A stretch of DNA of 26,094 bases from positions 1 to 26,094 of the forward strand of contig JAEYRA010000083.1 of the NCBI GenBank assembly GCA_023409755.1. Direction: 5' to 3'. Made by a program: the position numbers and the translations under genes. Position 1 is the stretch's first letter; the number at the start of each line of letters is the position of its first letter. This document shows, in pieces, positions 7,630-14,131 of this stretch. The notes below the pieces were generated by a model. That model had not been told where the DNA came from. It made no database searches and saw only the letters and a program-made list of their open reading frames with translations. The DNA comes from Bacillota bacterium. GTDB taxonomy: Bacteria > Bacillota > Clostridia > Christensenellales > UMGS416.

Positions 7630-8438
7630 GCACCCCGATGGAAAGCGCCGCGTTCATCCGCACCCGCTGCCCGCTGGAGCCGCAGATCGCCATGATCCTG
7701 GGCTCGGGCTTGGGCGGGTTGTCAGACATCATGGACATCGAGGCCGAGATTCCCTACAACGACATCCCCGGCTTTGTGCGTTCCACCGCTGTGGGCCACG
7801 CCGGCAAGCTGTTGCTGGGGCGGGTGGGCGGTGTGCCCTGCGCCATCATGAGCGGCCGTAACCACATGTATGAGGGCCACAATGCACCCACCGTGGCCTA
7901 CCCCGTGCATGTACTGCGGGAGCTGGGTGTGAAAAAGCTGGTTGTCACCAACGCTGCCGGTGCCGTCAATGAGCGCTATGCCCCCGGTGATCTCATGCTC
8001 ATTACTGACCACCTGAACTTGATGGGTGTGACGCCCATCAACAGCGAATATGCCAGCCAGCGGGGCATCCGCTTTGTGGATCTATCCCACGCCTACTCGC
8101 CGGAGCTCATCGCCCGGGCGGAGACCGCCGCTGCCGATCTTGGAATCATGCTACGCCGTGGGGTCTACGCCATGTTCCTTGGCCCGCAGTTTGAGACGCC
8201 CGCCGAGATCCGCATGGTGCGCCTTTTGGGCGGCGATGCCGTGGGCATGTCCACCGTGCCGGAGGTCATCGCGGCCAACCACTGCGGCATGGCGGTGCTG
8301 GGCATCTCCTGCATGACGAACATGGCAGCCGGTATCCTCGACCAGCCCATCACCCACGAAGAAGTGCTGGAGACCGGTAAAAGGGTGGAGGACAAGATGA
8401 AAAAGTTGCTGCGGGCCGTGGCGGCGGCGTTGGCATGA
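7626..8438 (+). CDS. punA: Purine nucleoside phosphorylase (trimeric, class II-like)
   Basis: This 270-residue enzyme phosphorolyses purine (deoxy)nucleosides to a free base and (deoxy)ribose-1-phosphate, the substrate of DeoB encoded just upstream. Landmarks are the phosphate loop ILGSGLG (24-30), RNHMYEGH (78-85), VVTNAAGAVN (106-115), the base-contacting GPQFETPAEIRM with Glu190, the ribose-contacting VGMSTVPE (Met208) and Asn232 in CMTNMAAG. The Glu/Asn pair is typical of the trimeric guanosine/inosine-preferring group rather than hexameric DeoD. The gene starts inside the deoB stop (ATGA) and ends in another ATGA overlap with the cupin gene. Confidence 0.96.
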   Translation: MSTPMESAAFIRTRCPLEPQIAMILGSGLGGLSDIMDIEAEIPYNDIPGFVRSTAVGHAGKLLLGRVGGVPCAIMSGRNHMYEGHNAPTVAYPVHVLRELGVKKLVVTNAAGAVNERYAPGDLMLITDHLNLMGVTPINSEYASQRGIRFVDLSHAYSPELIARAETAAADLGIMLRRGVYAMFLGPQFETPAEIRMVRLLGGDAVGMSTVPEVIAANHCGMAVLGISCMTNMAAGILDQPITHEEVLETGKRVEDKMKKLLRAVAAALA

Positions 8439-8911
8439 ATACACGCGCCCGCGCGCTCATCGACGCGCTGCACCTGCAGCCACGCCCCGAGGGTGGCTGG
8501 TATCGCCGTACCTTTGAAAGCACTGCGGCCGACAAGGAAGGCAATCGCTTGGGTTCGGGTATCTACTTTGTTTTGGATGGCCGGGAGTTTTCGGCCTTCC
8601 ACCGCTTGCAGGGTGACGAGGTGCTGCACCATTACGATGGCTGCGCGGTGGAGGTTGTGGTGCTTAGCGACGATGGCATGACGACGCTGGCGTTGGGGCC
8701 TGATGTACTGGCCGGCCAGCAGCCCCAGCTGCCCATCCCAGCGGGCACACTCTTTGCCATGCAGCCGGTGGAGGAGGAAGGCTATGCTCTGCTGGGCTGC
8801 ACCGTCAGCCCGGCGTTCACCTTTGACAGCTTGTCTCTTCCCAGTCGGAGAACACTGCAACTGCAGTACCCTCGTTTTGCGGGGCTCATCGCACGGCTGA
8901 CACGCGCCTGA
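8435..8911 (+). CDS. DUF985 (cupin_5) family protein
   Basis: This 158-residue single-domain cupin of the DUF985/cupin_5 family shows RPEGGWYRRTFES (17-29), SGIYFVLDGREFSAFHRLQG (41-60), DEVLHHYDG (61-69), IPAGTLFAMQ (101-110) and GYALLGCTVSPAFTF (116-130). His56, Glu62 and His65 or His66 are positioned as possible metal or sugar ligands. The family has no firmly established reaction; structures resemble sugar-binding cupins and isomerases. Its ATGA overlap with punA ties it to nucleoside sugar metabolism here. No T-run terminator follows; a CCCGC-CTC-GCGGG hairpin around 8924 may mark the operon end. Confidence 0.9.
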   Translation: MNTRARALIDALHLQPRPEGGWYRRTFESTAADKEGNRLGSGIYFVLDGREFSAFHRLQGDEVLHHYDGCAVEVVVLSDDGMTTLALGPDVLAGQQPQLPIPAGTLFAMQPVEEEGYALLGCTVSPAFTFDSLSLPSRRTLQLQYPRFAGLIARLTRA

Positions 8912-9074
8912 TCATCAAGGCCGCCCGCCTCGCGGGTGAGGGGCAAAGACCCGATTGCACATATTGAATAGTTGCGATGGCGGGATTGCTACACGGTTTT
9001 CCTAACGCAAGGCCAACGAAGTCCAAATTGATGGGTAGCTGTGTTTATATATCCATTATGTACGGAGGGCAAAC

Positions 9075-9665
9075 GTGAATATTACTGTCAAGCCACTCAC
9101 ACCGAAGCTTTCTGCCGATTATTTTGATTTCTTTGAAAACCGTGCGTTCACGGACGATTCCCCCTATCGGTGTTATTGCCAGATGTATCAAATGACCAAA
9201 GAGCAAGCCAAAGCGGCGCTCGACAATGCAGTGGGGCAAGATCCCGGCAGCGTCTCCCGGGGAGTCGCCGAGCGGCAAATTGCGGACGGTGCTTTGCGGG
9301 GGTATCTGGCATATGTGGATGGGAAATCGATCGGTTGGTGCAACGCCAACGACAGAGCGAATTACCCCGCCGAACCGATGCAGGATGTGTCCTTTTACGC
9401 GCCTGCCGAACAGCGGGAAAAGGCTGTGGTGTGCTTTGAAGTTGCCCCGGAATTCCGCGGGAAGGGCGTCGCCACCGCTCTTTTACATCAAGTCATAGCC
9501 GACGCAAAAGCCGAAGGATATCTTGCCGTCGTGAGTTTCCCGGTCATACGCAGCGAACGATACGAATGGGATTGTACTGGACCTGTTCGGTTGTATGAAC
9601 AAGCAGGATTTTTCAAAGTGGAAGAACGAGATCAGTATGTGGTTATGAGGAAAGATCTGAAGTAA
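9075..9665 (+). CDS. GNAT-family N-acetyltransferase (copy 1)
   Basis: This is a 196-residue GNAT protein with a GTG start preceded by GGAGGG. The acetyl-CoA-binding core is FEVAPEFRGKGVATALLHQV (about 121-140), matching the R/Q-x-x-G-x-G/A loop, and a typical VRLYEQAGFFKV segment lies near the end. The N-terminal part (LTPKLSADYFDFFENRAF, RCYCQMYQ, RGYLAYVDGKSIGWCNAN) matches the second GNAT gene at 25218 block by block, so the two are paralogues. Its codons look less G+C-rich than those of its neighbours. It has its own terminator at 9687 and no clear operon partner. The acceptor substrate is unknown; a small molecule or antibiotic is as likely as a protein. Confidence 0.9.
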   Translation: MNITVKPLTPKLSADYFDFFENRAFTDDSPYRCYCQMYQMTKEQAKAALDNAVGQDPGSVSRGVAERQIADGALRGYLAYVDGKSIGWCNANDRANYPAEPMQDVSFYAPAEQREKAVVCFEVAPEFRGKGVATALLHQVIADAKAEGYLAVVSFPVIRSERYEWDCTGPVRLYEQAGFFKVEERDQYVVMRKDLK

Positions 9666-9686
9666 TATTACCAGTATTCCTTTTTT

Positions 9687-9725
9687 TGCAGTTTGCTGGG
9701 GCTTGCCCCAGCTAACTGCATTTTT
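9687..9725 (+). terminator. Terminator after GNAT copy 1
   Basis: A 16-base stem, TGCAGTTTGCTGGGGC (9687-9702) with GCCCCAGCTAACTGCA (9705-9720), has one T-T mismatch and a 2-base TT loop, and is followed by TTTTT. It is a strong rho-independent terminator for the plus strand. The minus strand has an A-run instead, so the convergent hydrolase gene is probably not terminated here. Confidence 0.85.
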
Positions 9726-9772
9726 ACATCAAAACGCGATGCTTGGAAGACAAAGAAATACAGCAAGCAAAC

Positions 9773-11239
9773 TCACTGCATTCCGGGAGTCCCAAGTATC
9801 AGCGCATTTCGGGCAGCCTGTTCAATGACCTCCAGCGTCCGGCGGCGCAGGGTTTCCTCGGCATCCCGCCGCACCCAGCCGCCCCAATAGGAGTAGCCGC
9901 CCTCGTCATAGGCCCGTGCGGTCGTCAGGTACGACACATAGCCGTTGACCTGATCGATGGGAATGAGGCGGCTGCCCAGCGTTCTGGCACGCAGCCACTC
10001 CCCGGTTTCAGTGAGCGCTTCACCGGGCAGCCCCGCAAACACCATATCATTGATAGTTACACACTCCATTTCCACCACTGCTTCCCGTTCCCGCAGTTCC
10101 TGTTCACTGAAGCCCAACCAGTTATAAACCAGCATCGATAGAATCTGCTGGTGACGCAGTTCATCGATGAGCCCTTTGATCGTGGCTGGTGTGTCCCCTC
10201 GCCGCAGGGCATCCTGCAGCGCGGCGGCGGCGCGGTCGATGTGGGGCTGCCGGATGCGTGCGTCCTCCAGCGAATGGGGGATGCTCGCCCGCATGGGGAG
10301 CGCCACGCTTCCGTGGGCCGACTGGCCCAGACGAACGGGCTTCCACGGCGTATCATCCGCTTCCCAGCGGCGCAGCAGTTCGTCGGCAATCTCCTCGCCA
10401 ATGTGGCGGCACTCCCGGTCGCAGGCCTCGAAGGTCGTCATGCCCTCGAATCCCTTTTTGGTACACAGGTCGGCGCAGGGGCCGTTGAGGTACAGGCTCG
10501 TGCCGCCCAACCGACCGTCGATGCGCTGGCGCAGGTATCCCGTCCAGTCAAAGTGATACCGGTACTGGTCGGTGATGCCGTGGGACTCAAAGAGCACGGC
10601 CACGTCGGGGTGTGCGGCGAAGCGCGCCAGCGTACCCAGAGTACGCCCGTCCTTGCCGCGGAACACCGCCAACATGCCCTGGGAGTCGGTGGGGCGGTCA
10701 AACTGGATGGGGTGGTCAAAGGCCGGCAGGGGCGGCACATACCCATTGAGGTTCATGATGGCCGGGTTCTGGCTCCATGGCCGCCCTTGCTCGTCATACT
10801 GCAGGCCCGCCCATACGGTGACTGCCCCCAACCCCGGGATGGTTTGCTCCCGGTTCACGTTGTACCCCGTCATATCTGTGAGCAGCACGCGCATTTCGGC
10901 TTCCTCGGCCCGCGCTATCATCCCGCGCACCGCAGGTACACAGAGGTCGATGAGTTTTTCGCAGGCGTCGCCATCCAGTTCCCAAGAGATGGGCGCGGCG
11001 TGGGTCTGCAACTCGTGGTACCAGATGTGCTCCGCGGGGATACCGGTCTGGCGGCTCAATTCCTGCCGGAAGCGCAGAGCCGTGCGCCGGAAGGTACCTA
11101 AGAAGTCGAACGCGCACAACAGCCATTGCCGCCCGTCTTCCTCCACGTAGAACAGTCGTGCCTCCAGGTTCGTGCCGAAGGGCCACTGGGGCGTAAACGT
11201 GTCGTTTACCAAGACGGAGCCAAAGCTGCAACGGGCCAT
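9773..11239 (-). CDS. Neutral/alkaline ceramidase-like hydrolase
   Basis: This 488-residue protein resembles the N-terminal domain family of neutral/alkaline non-lysosomal ceramidases. Family-like features are a beta-rich start with FGSVLVNDTFTP, ELQTHAAP at residues 76-83 (in place of the THTHSGP zinc motif), RFAAHPDVAVLF with His210 (the FAVHP zinc histidine) and a GxVxxPGE-like late segment, VFAGLPGEALTETGEWLRA. Where ceramidases carry the nucleophile motif GDVSP, this protein reads NGPCADLC (252-259), so the classical serine appears to be missing. No signal peptide is visible, hence it is probably cytoplasmic. ATG 11239 was chosen for its AAGGAG site; the open frame extends further upstream into galE. 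It may act on another amide. Fold assignment is moderate and function is uncertain. Confidence 0.7.
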   Translation of the reverse strand: MARCSFGSVLVNDTFTPQWPFGTNLEARLFYVEEDGRQWLLCAFDFLGTFRRTALRFRQELSRQTGIPAEHIWYHELQTHAAPISWELDGDACEKLIDLCVPAVRGMIARAEEAEMRVLLTDMTGYNVNREQTIPGLGAVTVWAGLQYDEQGRPWSQNPAIMNLNGYVPPLPAFDHPIQFDRPTDSQGMLAVFRGKDGRTLGTLARFAAHPDVAVLFESHGITDQYRYHFDWTGYLRQRIDGRLGGTSLYLNGPCADLCTKKGFEGMTTFEACDRECRHIGEEIADELLRRWEADDTPWKPVRLGQSAHGSVALPMRASIPHSLEDARIRQPHIDRAAAALQDALRRGDTPATIKGLIDELRHQQILSMLVYNWLGFSEQELREREAVVEMECVTINDMVFAGLPGEALTETGEWLRARTLGSRLIPIDQVNGYVSYLTTARAYDEGGYSYWGGWVRRDAEETLRRRTLEVIEQAARNALILGTPGMQ

Positions 11240-11270
11240 GAGAGTTCTCCTTTGTATGAGGTGGGGGCAC

Positions 11271-11298
11271 AAAAGGCGCCGACCGCGGTCAGCGCCTT
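11271..11298 (-). terminator. Terminator after galE
   Basis: AAGGCGC (11273-11279) and GCGCCTT (11292-11298) pair, and an inner GACC/GGTC pair extends the stem. On the minus strand the hairpin is followed by TTTT (the complement of 11271-11274). It lies just after the galE stop. Because the ceramidase-like gene starts only 34 bases later with no obvious promoter between, termination may be partial. Confidence 0.7.
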
Positions 11299-11310
11299 CC
11301 CGTTGTCTTC

Positions 11311-12315
11311 TCAATACCCCAGCAACCCGGGGCGGACATCCCGCAGCCACCGCAAGGTGTGCTCGATGGCCTGGGGAATGGTGTACTGTGCCTGCCAGCC
11401 CAGCAGCTCCTTGGCGCGGGTGGCGTCGGCGCAGGCACCGGCCACGTCGCCGGGGCGGGCGGGGGATATGTGCGTGACGATCTTCCGGCCGTAGACTTCC
11501 TCAAAGGCGGCCAGCAGTTCTTTCACGGTTACACCGTTGCCGGTCCCCAGGTTAATGGCCAGATAGTCGCCGCCGGCTTTGGCAAAGGCGTCATCGAAGT
11601 GCTCCACCGCCCGCACATGGGCCTGGGCCAGGTCCCACACGTGCAGGTAATCCCGCAGACCCGTGCCGTCCCGGGTGGGCCACTGGTCGCCGGTCAGCAG
11701 GAATTCGGGGATTTCGCCCAGCGCGGCGGACATCATCTTGCCCAACACGTGGGTCGGGGCGGGGTCATAGGGGCCGGAGCGCATTTGCGGGTCGGCGCCG
11801 ATTGGGTTGAAGTAGCGCAGGGCAATGCCCTTGAGCGACCCGGCCCGGCACAGGTCCTCCAGCATCATCTCCATCATGTATTTGGTGCGGGCGTAGGGGC
11901 TGGAGGGGGCAAGGGGGGCATCCTCGCACACGATAAAGGTGGGAACCGAGCCGTAGATGGATGCCGAGGACGAGAACAGCACCCGCCGGCAGCCCAGCTC
12001 CTCCAGTGTGTGGAAGAGCTCCAGCGACTTGACCACGTTCTCCCGGTAATATTCATAGGGCCGGGCCACGGAGTCGGGCACGACGATGAGTGCGGCAAAG
12101 TGGATGGTGCAGGCGATGTCGGGGTGCTCGTGGAAGATGCGTTCCACCAGCGCCCGGTCGGCAATGTCCCCTTCGTAAAAGATGCCGTCCCGCACAAATT
12201 CACGCCGGCCATTGACCAGCGAATCGAGAACGACTGGGGTATGGCCCGCGTCGCGCAGGGCCGAGCAGGTGGTGGAACCGATGTAGCCGGCTCCGCCGGT
12301 AACGAACACTTTCAT
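11311..12315 (-). CDS. galE: UDP-glucose 4-epimerase
   Basis: This 334-residue short-chain dehydrogenase-type epimerase interconverts UDP-glucose and UDP-galactose in the cytoplasm, using tightly bound NAD. The Rossmann loop is GGAGYIGS at 7-14. The DSLVNGRREFV segment follows strand beta-2, HFAALIVVPDSV at 72-83 matches the GalE HFAG/A-K-A-V region, SSSASIYG lies at 115-122, and the catalytic pair is Tyr141/Lys145 (YARTK). RYFNPIGADPQMRSG and LRDYLHVWDLAQAHV are further GalE marks. AGGAGG precedes the ATG. It lies 50 bases downstream of dacF on the same strand and likely supplies sugar nucleotides for envelope glycans. The clear GalE signatures argue against other NDP-sugar epimerases. Confidence 0.94.
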   Translation of the reverse strand: MKVFVTGGAGYIGSTTCSALRDAGHTPVVLDSLVNGRREFVRDGIFYEGDIADRALVERIFHEHPDIACTIHFAALIVVPDSVARPYEYYRENVVKSLELFHTLEELGCRRVLFSSSASIYGSVPTFIVCEDAPLAPSSPYARTKYMMEMMLEDLCRAGSLKGIALRYFNPIGADPQMRSGPYDPAPTHVLGKMMSAALGEIPEFLLTGDQWPTRDGTGLRDYLHVWDLAQAHVRAVEHFDDAFAKAGGDYLAINLGTGNGVTVKELLAAFEEVYGRKIVTHISPARPGDVAGACADATRAKELLGWQAQYTIPQAIEHTLRWLRDVRPGLLGY

Positions 12316-12365
12316 GCTGAACCTCCTGACGGTACTGTATATACTATATGTGCGTCGTCGGCCAG

Positions 12366-13817
12366 CTATTTACGGCTGCGGCGGCTGCTTGTGCGGTAAC
12401 GGTAGTTGTACTGACGGTTGCGTTGGCTGCGGCGGCGCAGGTTCACTATGCGCAGCGCCACCAGTGCCGCGGCCGCCAATAACAGAATGCCCAGCCCCAA
12501 CAGAACGTAACGGAGAATTCCATCGCTGCCCCCCGGCAGCACGGCTGTGCCGGCGGAGGCTGTGGGCTTGCTGCTTCTGCCGGGCGCTTCAACGGCCTGG
12601 GCAGCCACAAGCTTGCAAGTGGCGATTTCCTCCCCGTTGTAGGCAAAGGTGATCGTACCCACATCCGTACCCTTCTCAATGGGGGCGGTCAGGCCGTCCT
12701 TCAGCGTCAAGGTGTGCTCGATGAGGGAGGGATCGGCCTTGATGTCGGCAATGATCTCCTTGGTGTCGGTGAGGGTGAGGGAGCCGTCGGGCACAACCTC
12801 CAGCGACAGGGCGACGCTCTCCGCGCCTTCCTTGTCGCTGCCTGGCACGTCGGCGCTCAACTCCAGCGATGTAAGGGCGTCCGTCAGATCCACCGTGTCA
12901 TAGAATTGGAAGCCATATTCAAACATGGTGATGCTGTCGGTCCACTTGCCCAGTTTCTCGTCTCGCAGCACCACGGCGATGAGGGAGACGTCGCCCTTCT
13001 GGGCGGAAGAAGCCAGTGCATGTTCGGCGGCGCTGGTGTAGCCGGTCTTGATGCCGGTGGCGTATTCGTAGGCATAAATCTCATCATCACTTGTGCTGAT
13101 AAGCCGGTTGGTGTTCTTGAGGGTACGCTGTTCGCTCTTGTTGGTGGCCGGGATTGTGTAGCGTTGGGTGGAGACGATCTTGCAGAATTCGGGGTATTTG
13201 CGTGCGGCTCTTGCCAGTGTGGCCATGTCTCGTGCGGTGGTGTAGTGCTCAGGGTCGTTGAGACCATTGGGGTTGACGTAATGGGTGCCGGTCATACCCA
13301 GTTCCTTGGCCTTGGCATTCATCATGTCGGCGAAGCCCTCCATCGAGCCGCCCAGATACTTGGCGATGACGATGGCCGCGTCATTGGCCGAGGGGAGCAT
13401 CAGGCCATAAAGGAGGTTCTCCAACGTCATGCTCTCGCCCTTCGCCAGGGCGATGGAGGTGGCGTTTGCTTCCATCTGGGGCACCTCGTCCACCGTCACG
13501 GTGTCTGAGAGGTTGCCCTTTTCCAAGGCCAGCAGACAGGTCATAATTTTCGTGGTGCTGGCTGGGAACTCCTTCTTGTCGGCGTCCTTTTCAAAAAGCG
13601 TCTTCCCCGTCCGTTCGTCGATGAGAATGGCGGTTTCCGCCTTGACAGCGCTCGCCTTGAGCTGCCCACTGGGAGCCAGCTTGCCGAAGTCCCTCGGGGA
13701 AGCGGTGCGAACGGGTTGGGGCACTGCTGCCAGTGCGCTGGGTGCTGCCAGCGCCGGCAGGGCGCCGCTGACCACCAGCAACAGTGACAATATTGCCGAT
13801 AGGACAATTTTCCGCAT
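12366..13817 (-). CDS. dacF: D-alanyl-D-alanine carboxypeptidase (DacF/DacA type)
   Basis: This is a 483-residue low-molecular-weight penicillin-binding protein that trims the terminal D-Ala of peptidoglycan stem peptides outside the membrane. A signal peptide spans residues 1-24 (MRKIV, hydrophobic core, PALAA). The three active-site motifs are present: S87TTK90, S143AN145 and K257TG259. A beta-rich C-terminal domain (about 310-400) follows. A final hydrophobic segment near 435-458 (LLGLGILLLAAAALVALRIV) anchors it, ending in a basic, Tyr/Arg-rich cytoplasmic tail. AAGGAG precedes ATG 13817. A true transmembrane helix plus a long charged tail differs from the amphipathic anchor usual for DacA. 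The exact paralogue name (DacA, DacB or DacF) is uncertain. Confidence 0.93.
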   Translation of the reverse strand: MRKIVLSAILSLLLVVSGALPALAAPSALAAVPQPVRTASPRDFGKLAPSGQLKASAVKAETAILIDERTGKTLFEKDADKKEFPASTTKIMTCLLALEKGNLSDTVTVDEVPQMEANATSIALAKGESMTLENLLYGLMLPSANDAAIVIAKYLGGSMEGFADMMNAKAKELGMTGTHYVNPNGLNDPEHYTTARDMATLARAARKYPEFCKIVSTQRYTIPATNKSEQRTLKNTNRLISTSDDEIYAYEYATGIKTGYTSAAEHALASSAQKGDVSLIAVVLRDEKLGKWTDSITMFEYGFQFYDTVDLTDALTSLELSADVPGSDKEGAESVALSLEVVPDGSLTLTDTKEIIADIKADPSLIEHTLTLKDGLTAPIEKGTDVGTITFAYNGEEIATCKLVAAQAVEAPGRSSKPTASAGTAVLPGGSDGILRYVLLGLGILLLAAAALVALRIVNLRRRSQRNRQYNYRYRTSSRRSRK

Positions 13818-13907
13818 GAAACGCTCCTTACTCCACAGGATGATGGCAGCGCCCCCCCGGAAGGGGAAATGGCCGCCTGATTTTCACTATGTAACACAAA
13901 CAGATAG

Positions 13908-13936
13908 AGTATAGCAAAAACGGCACGAAATGAGAA
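13908..13936 (-). promoter_or_regulatory. Promoter of the dacF-galE unit
   Basis: Read on the minus strand, TTCTCA (complement of 13931-13936) and TATACT (complement of 13908-13913) are 17 bases apart. The -10 is good and the -35 moderate. It faces away from the promoter at 14023 in the shared intergenic region. Confidence 0.6.
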
Positions 13937-14022
13937 GTGGCAGCGCCGCGGCACCCTCGTTTTGCCTGTCGCATGCTGTCAAATTTTGCCGTTGGTAGCA
14001 GGGATTCGCGGCCCGCCTTCGT

Positions 14023-14051
14023 TTGACATTACCTAGTGAATAGGATAGAAT
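14023..14051 (+). promoter_or_regulatory. Promoter of the surface-protein gene
   Basis: TTGACA at 14023-14028 is a perfect -35 and TAGAAT at 14046-14051 a near-perfect -10, 17 bases apart. Transcription would begin near 14058, leaving about 74 bases of AT-rich leader before the ATG at 14132. Confidence 0.85.
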
Positions 14052-14131
14052 ACCTTTTGTTCTTTATGGTATATGCCGGTTCGGACTTATGTCCACGGCG
14101 TTTGAATCTTATGTTGGAGGGACTGCACGAG

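Noticed and set aside
9028..9053. Promoter for GNAT copy 1 (TTGATG plus TATATC)
   Set aside because: The spacing is only about 14 bases; AT-rich but not convincing.
10696..10720. Two GGTCAAA heptads resembling a CtsR box
   Set aside because: They are 11 bases apart instead of 3 and lie inside a coding region (Phe-Asp codons on the minus strand), with no promoter nearby.
12316..12365. Separate galE promoter in the 50-base gap after dacF
   Set aside because: TATA-rich hexamers are present but no acceptable -35 at 16-18 bases; co-transcription with dacF is simpler.
11359..12399. 346-codon plus-strand open frame opposite galE
   Set aside because: Gly/His-rich antisense shadow of galE without a ribosome binding site or family match.
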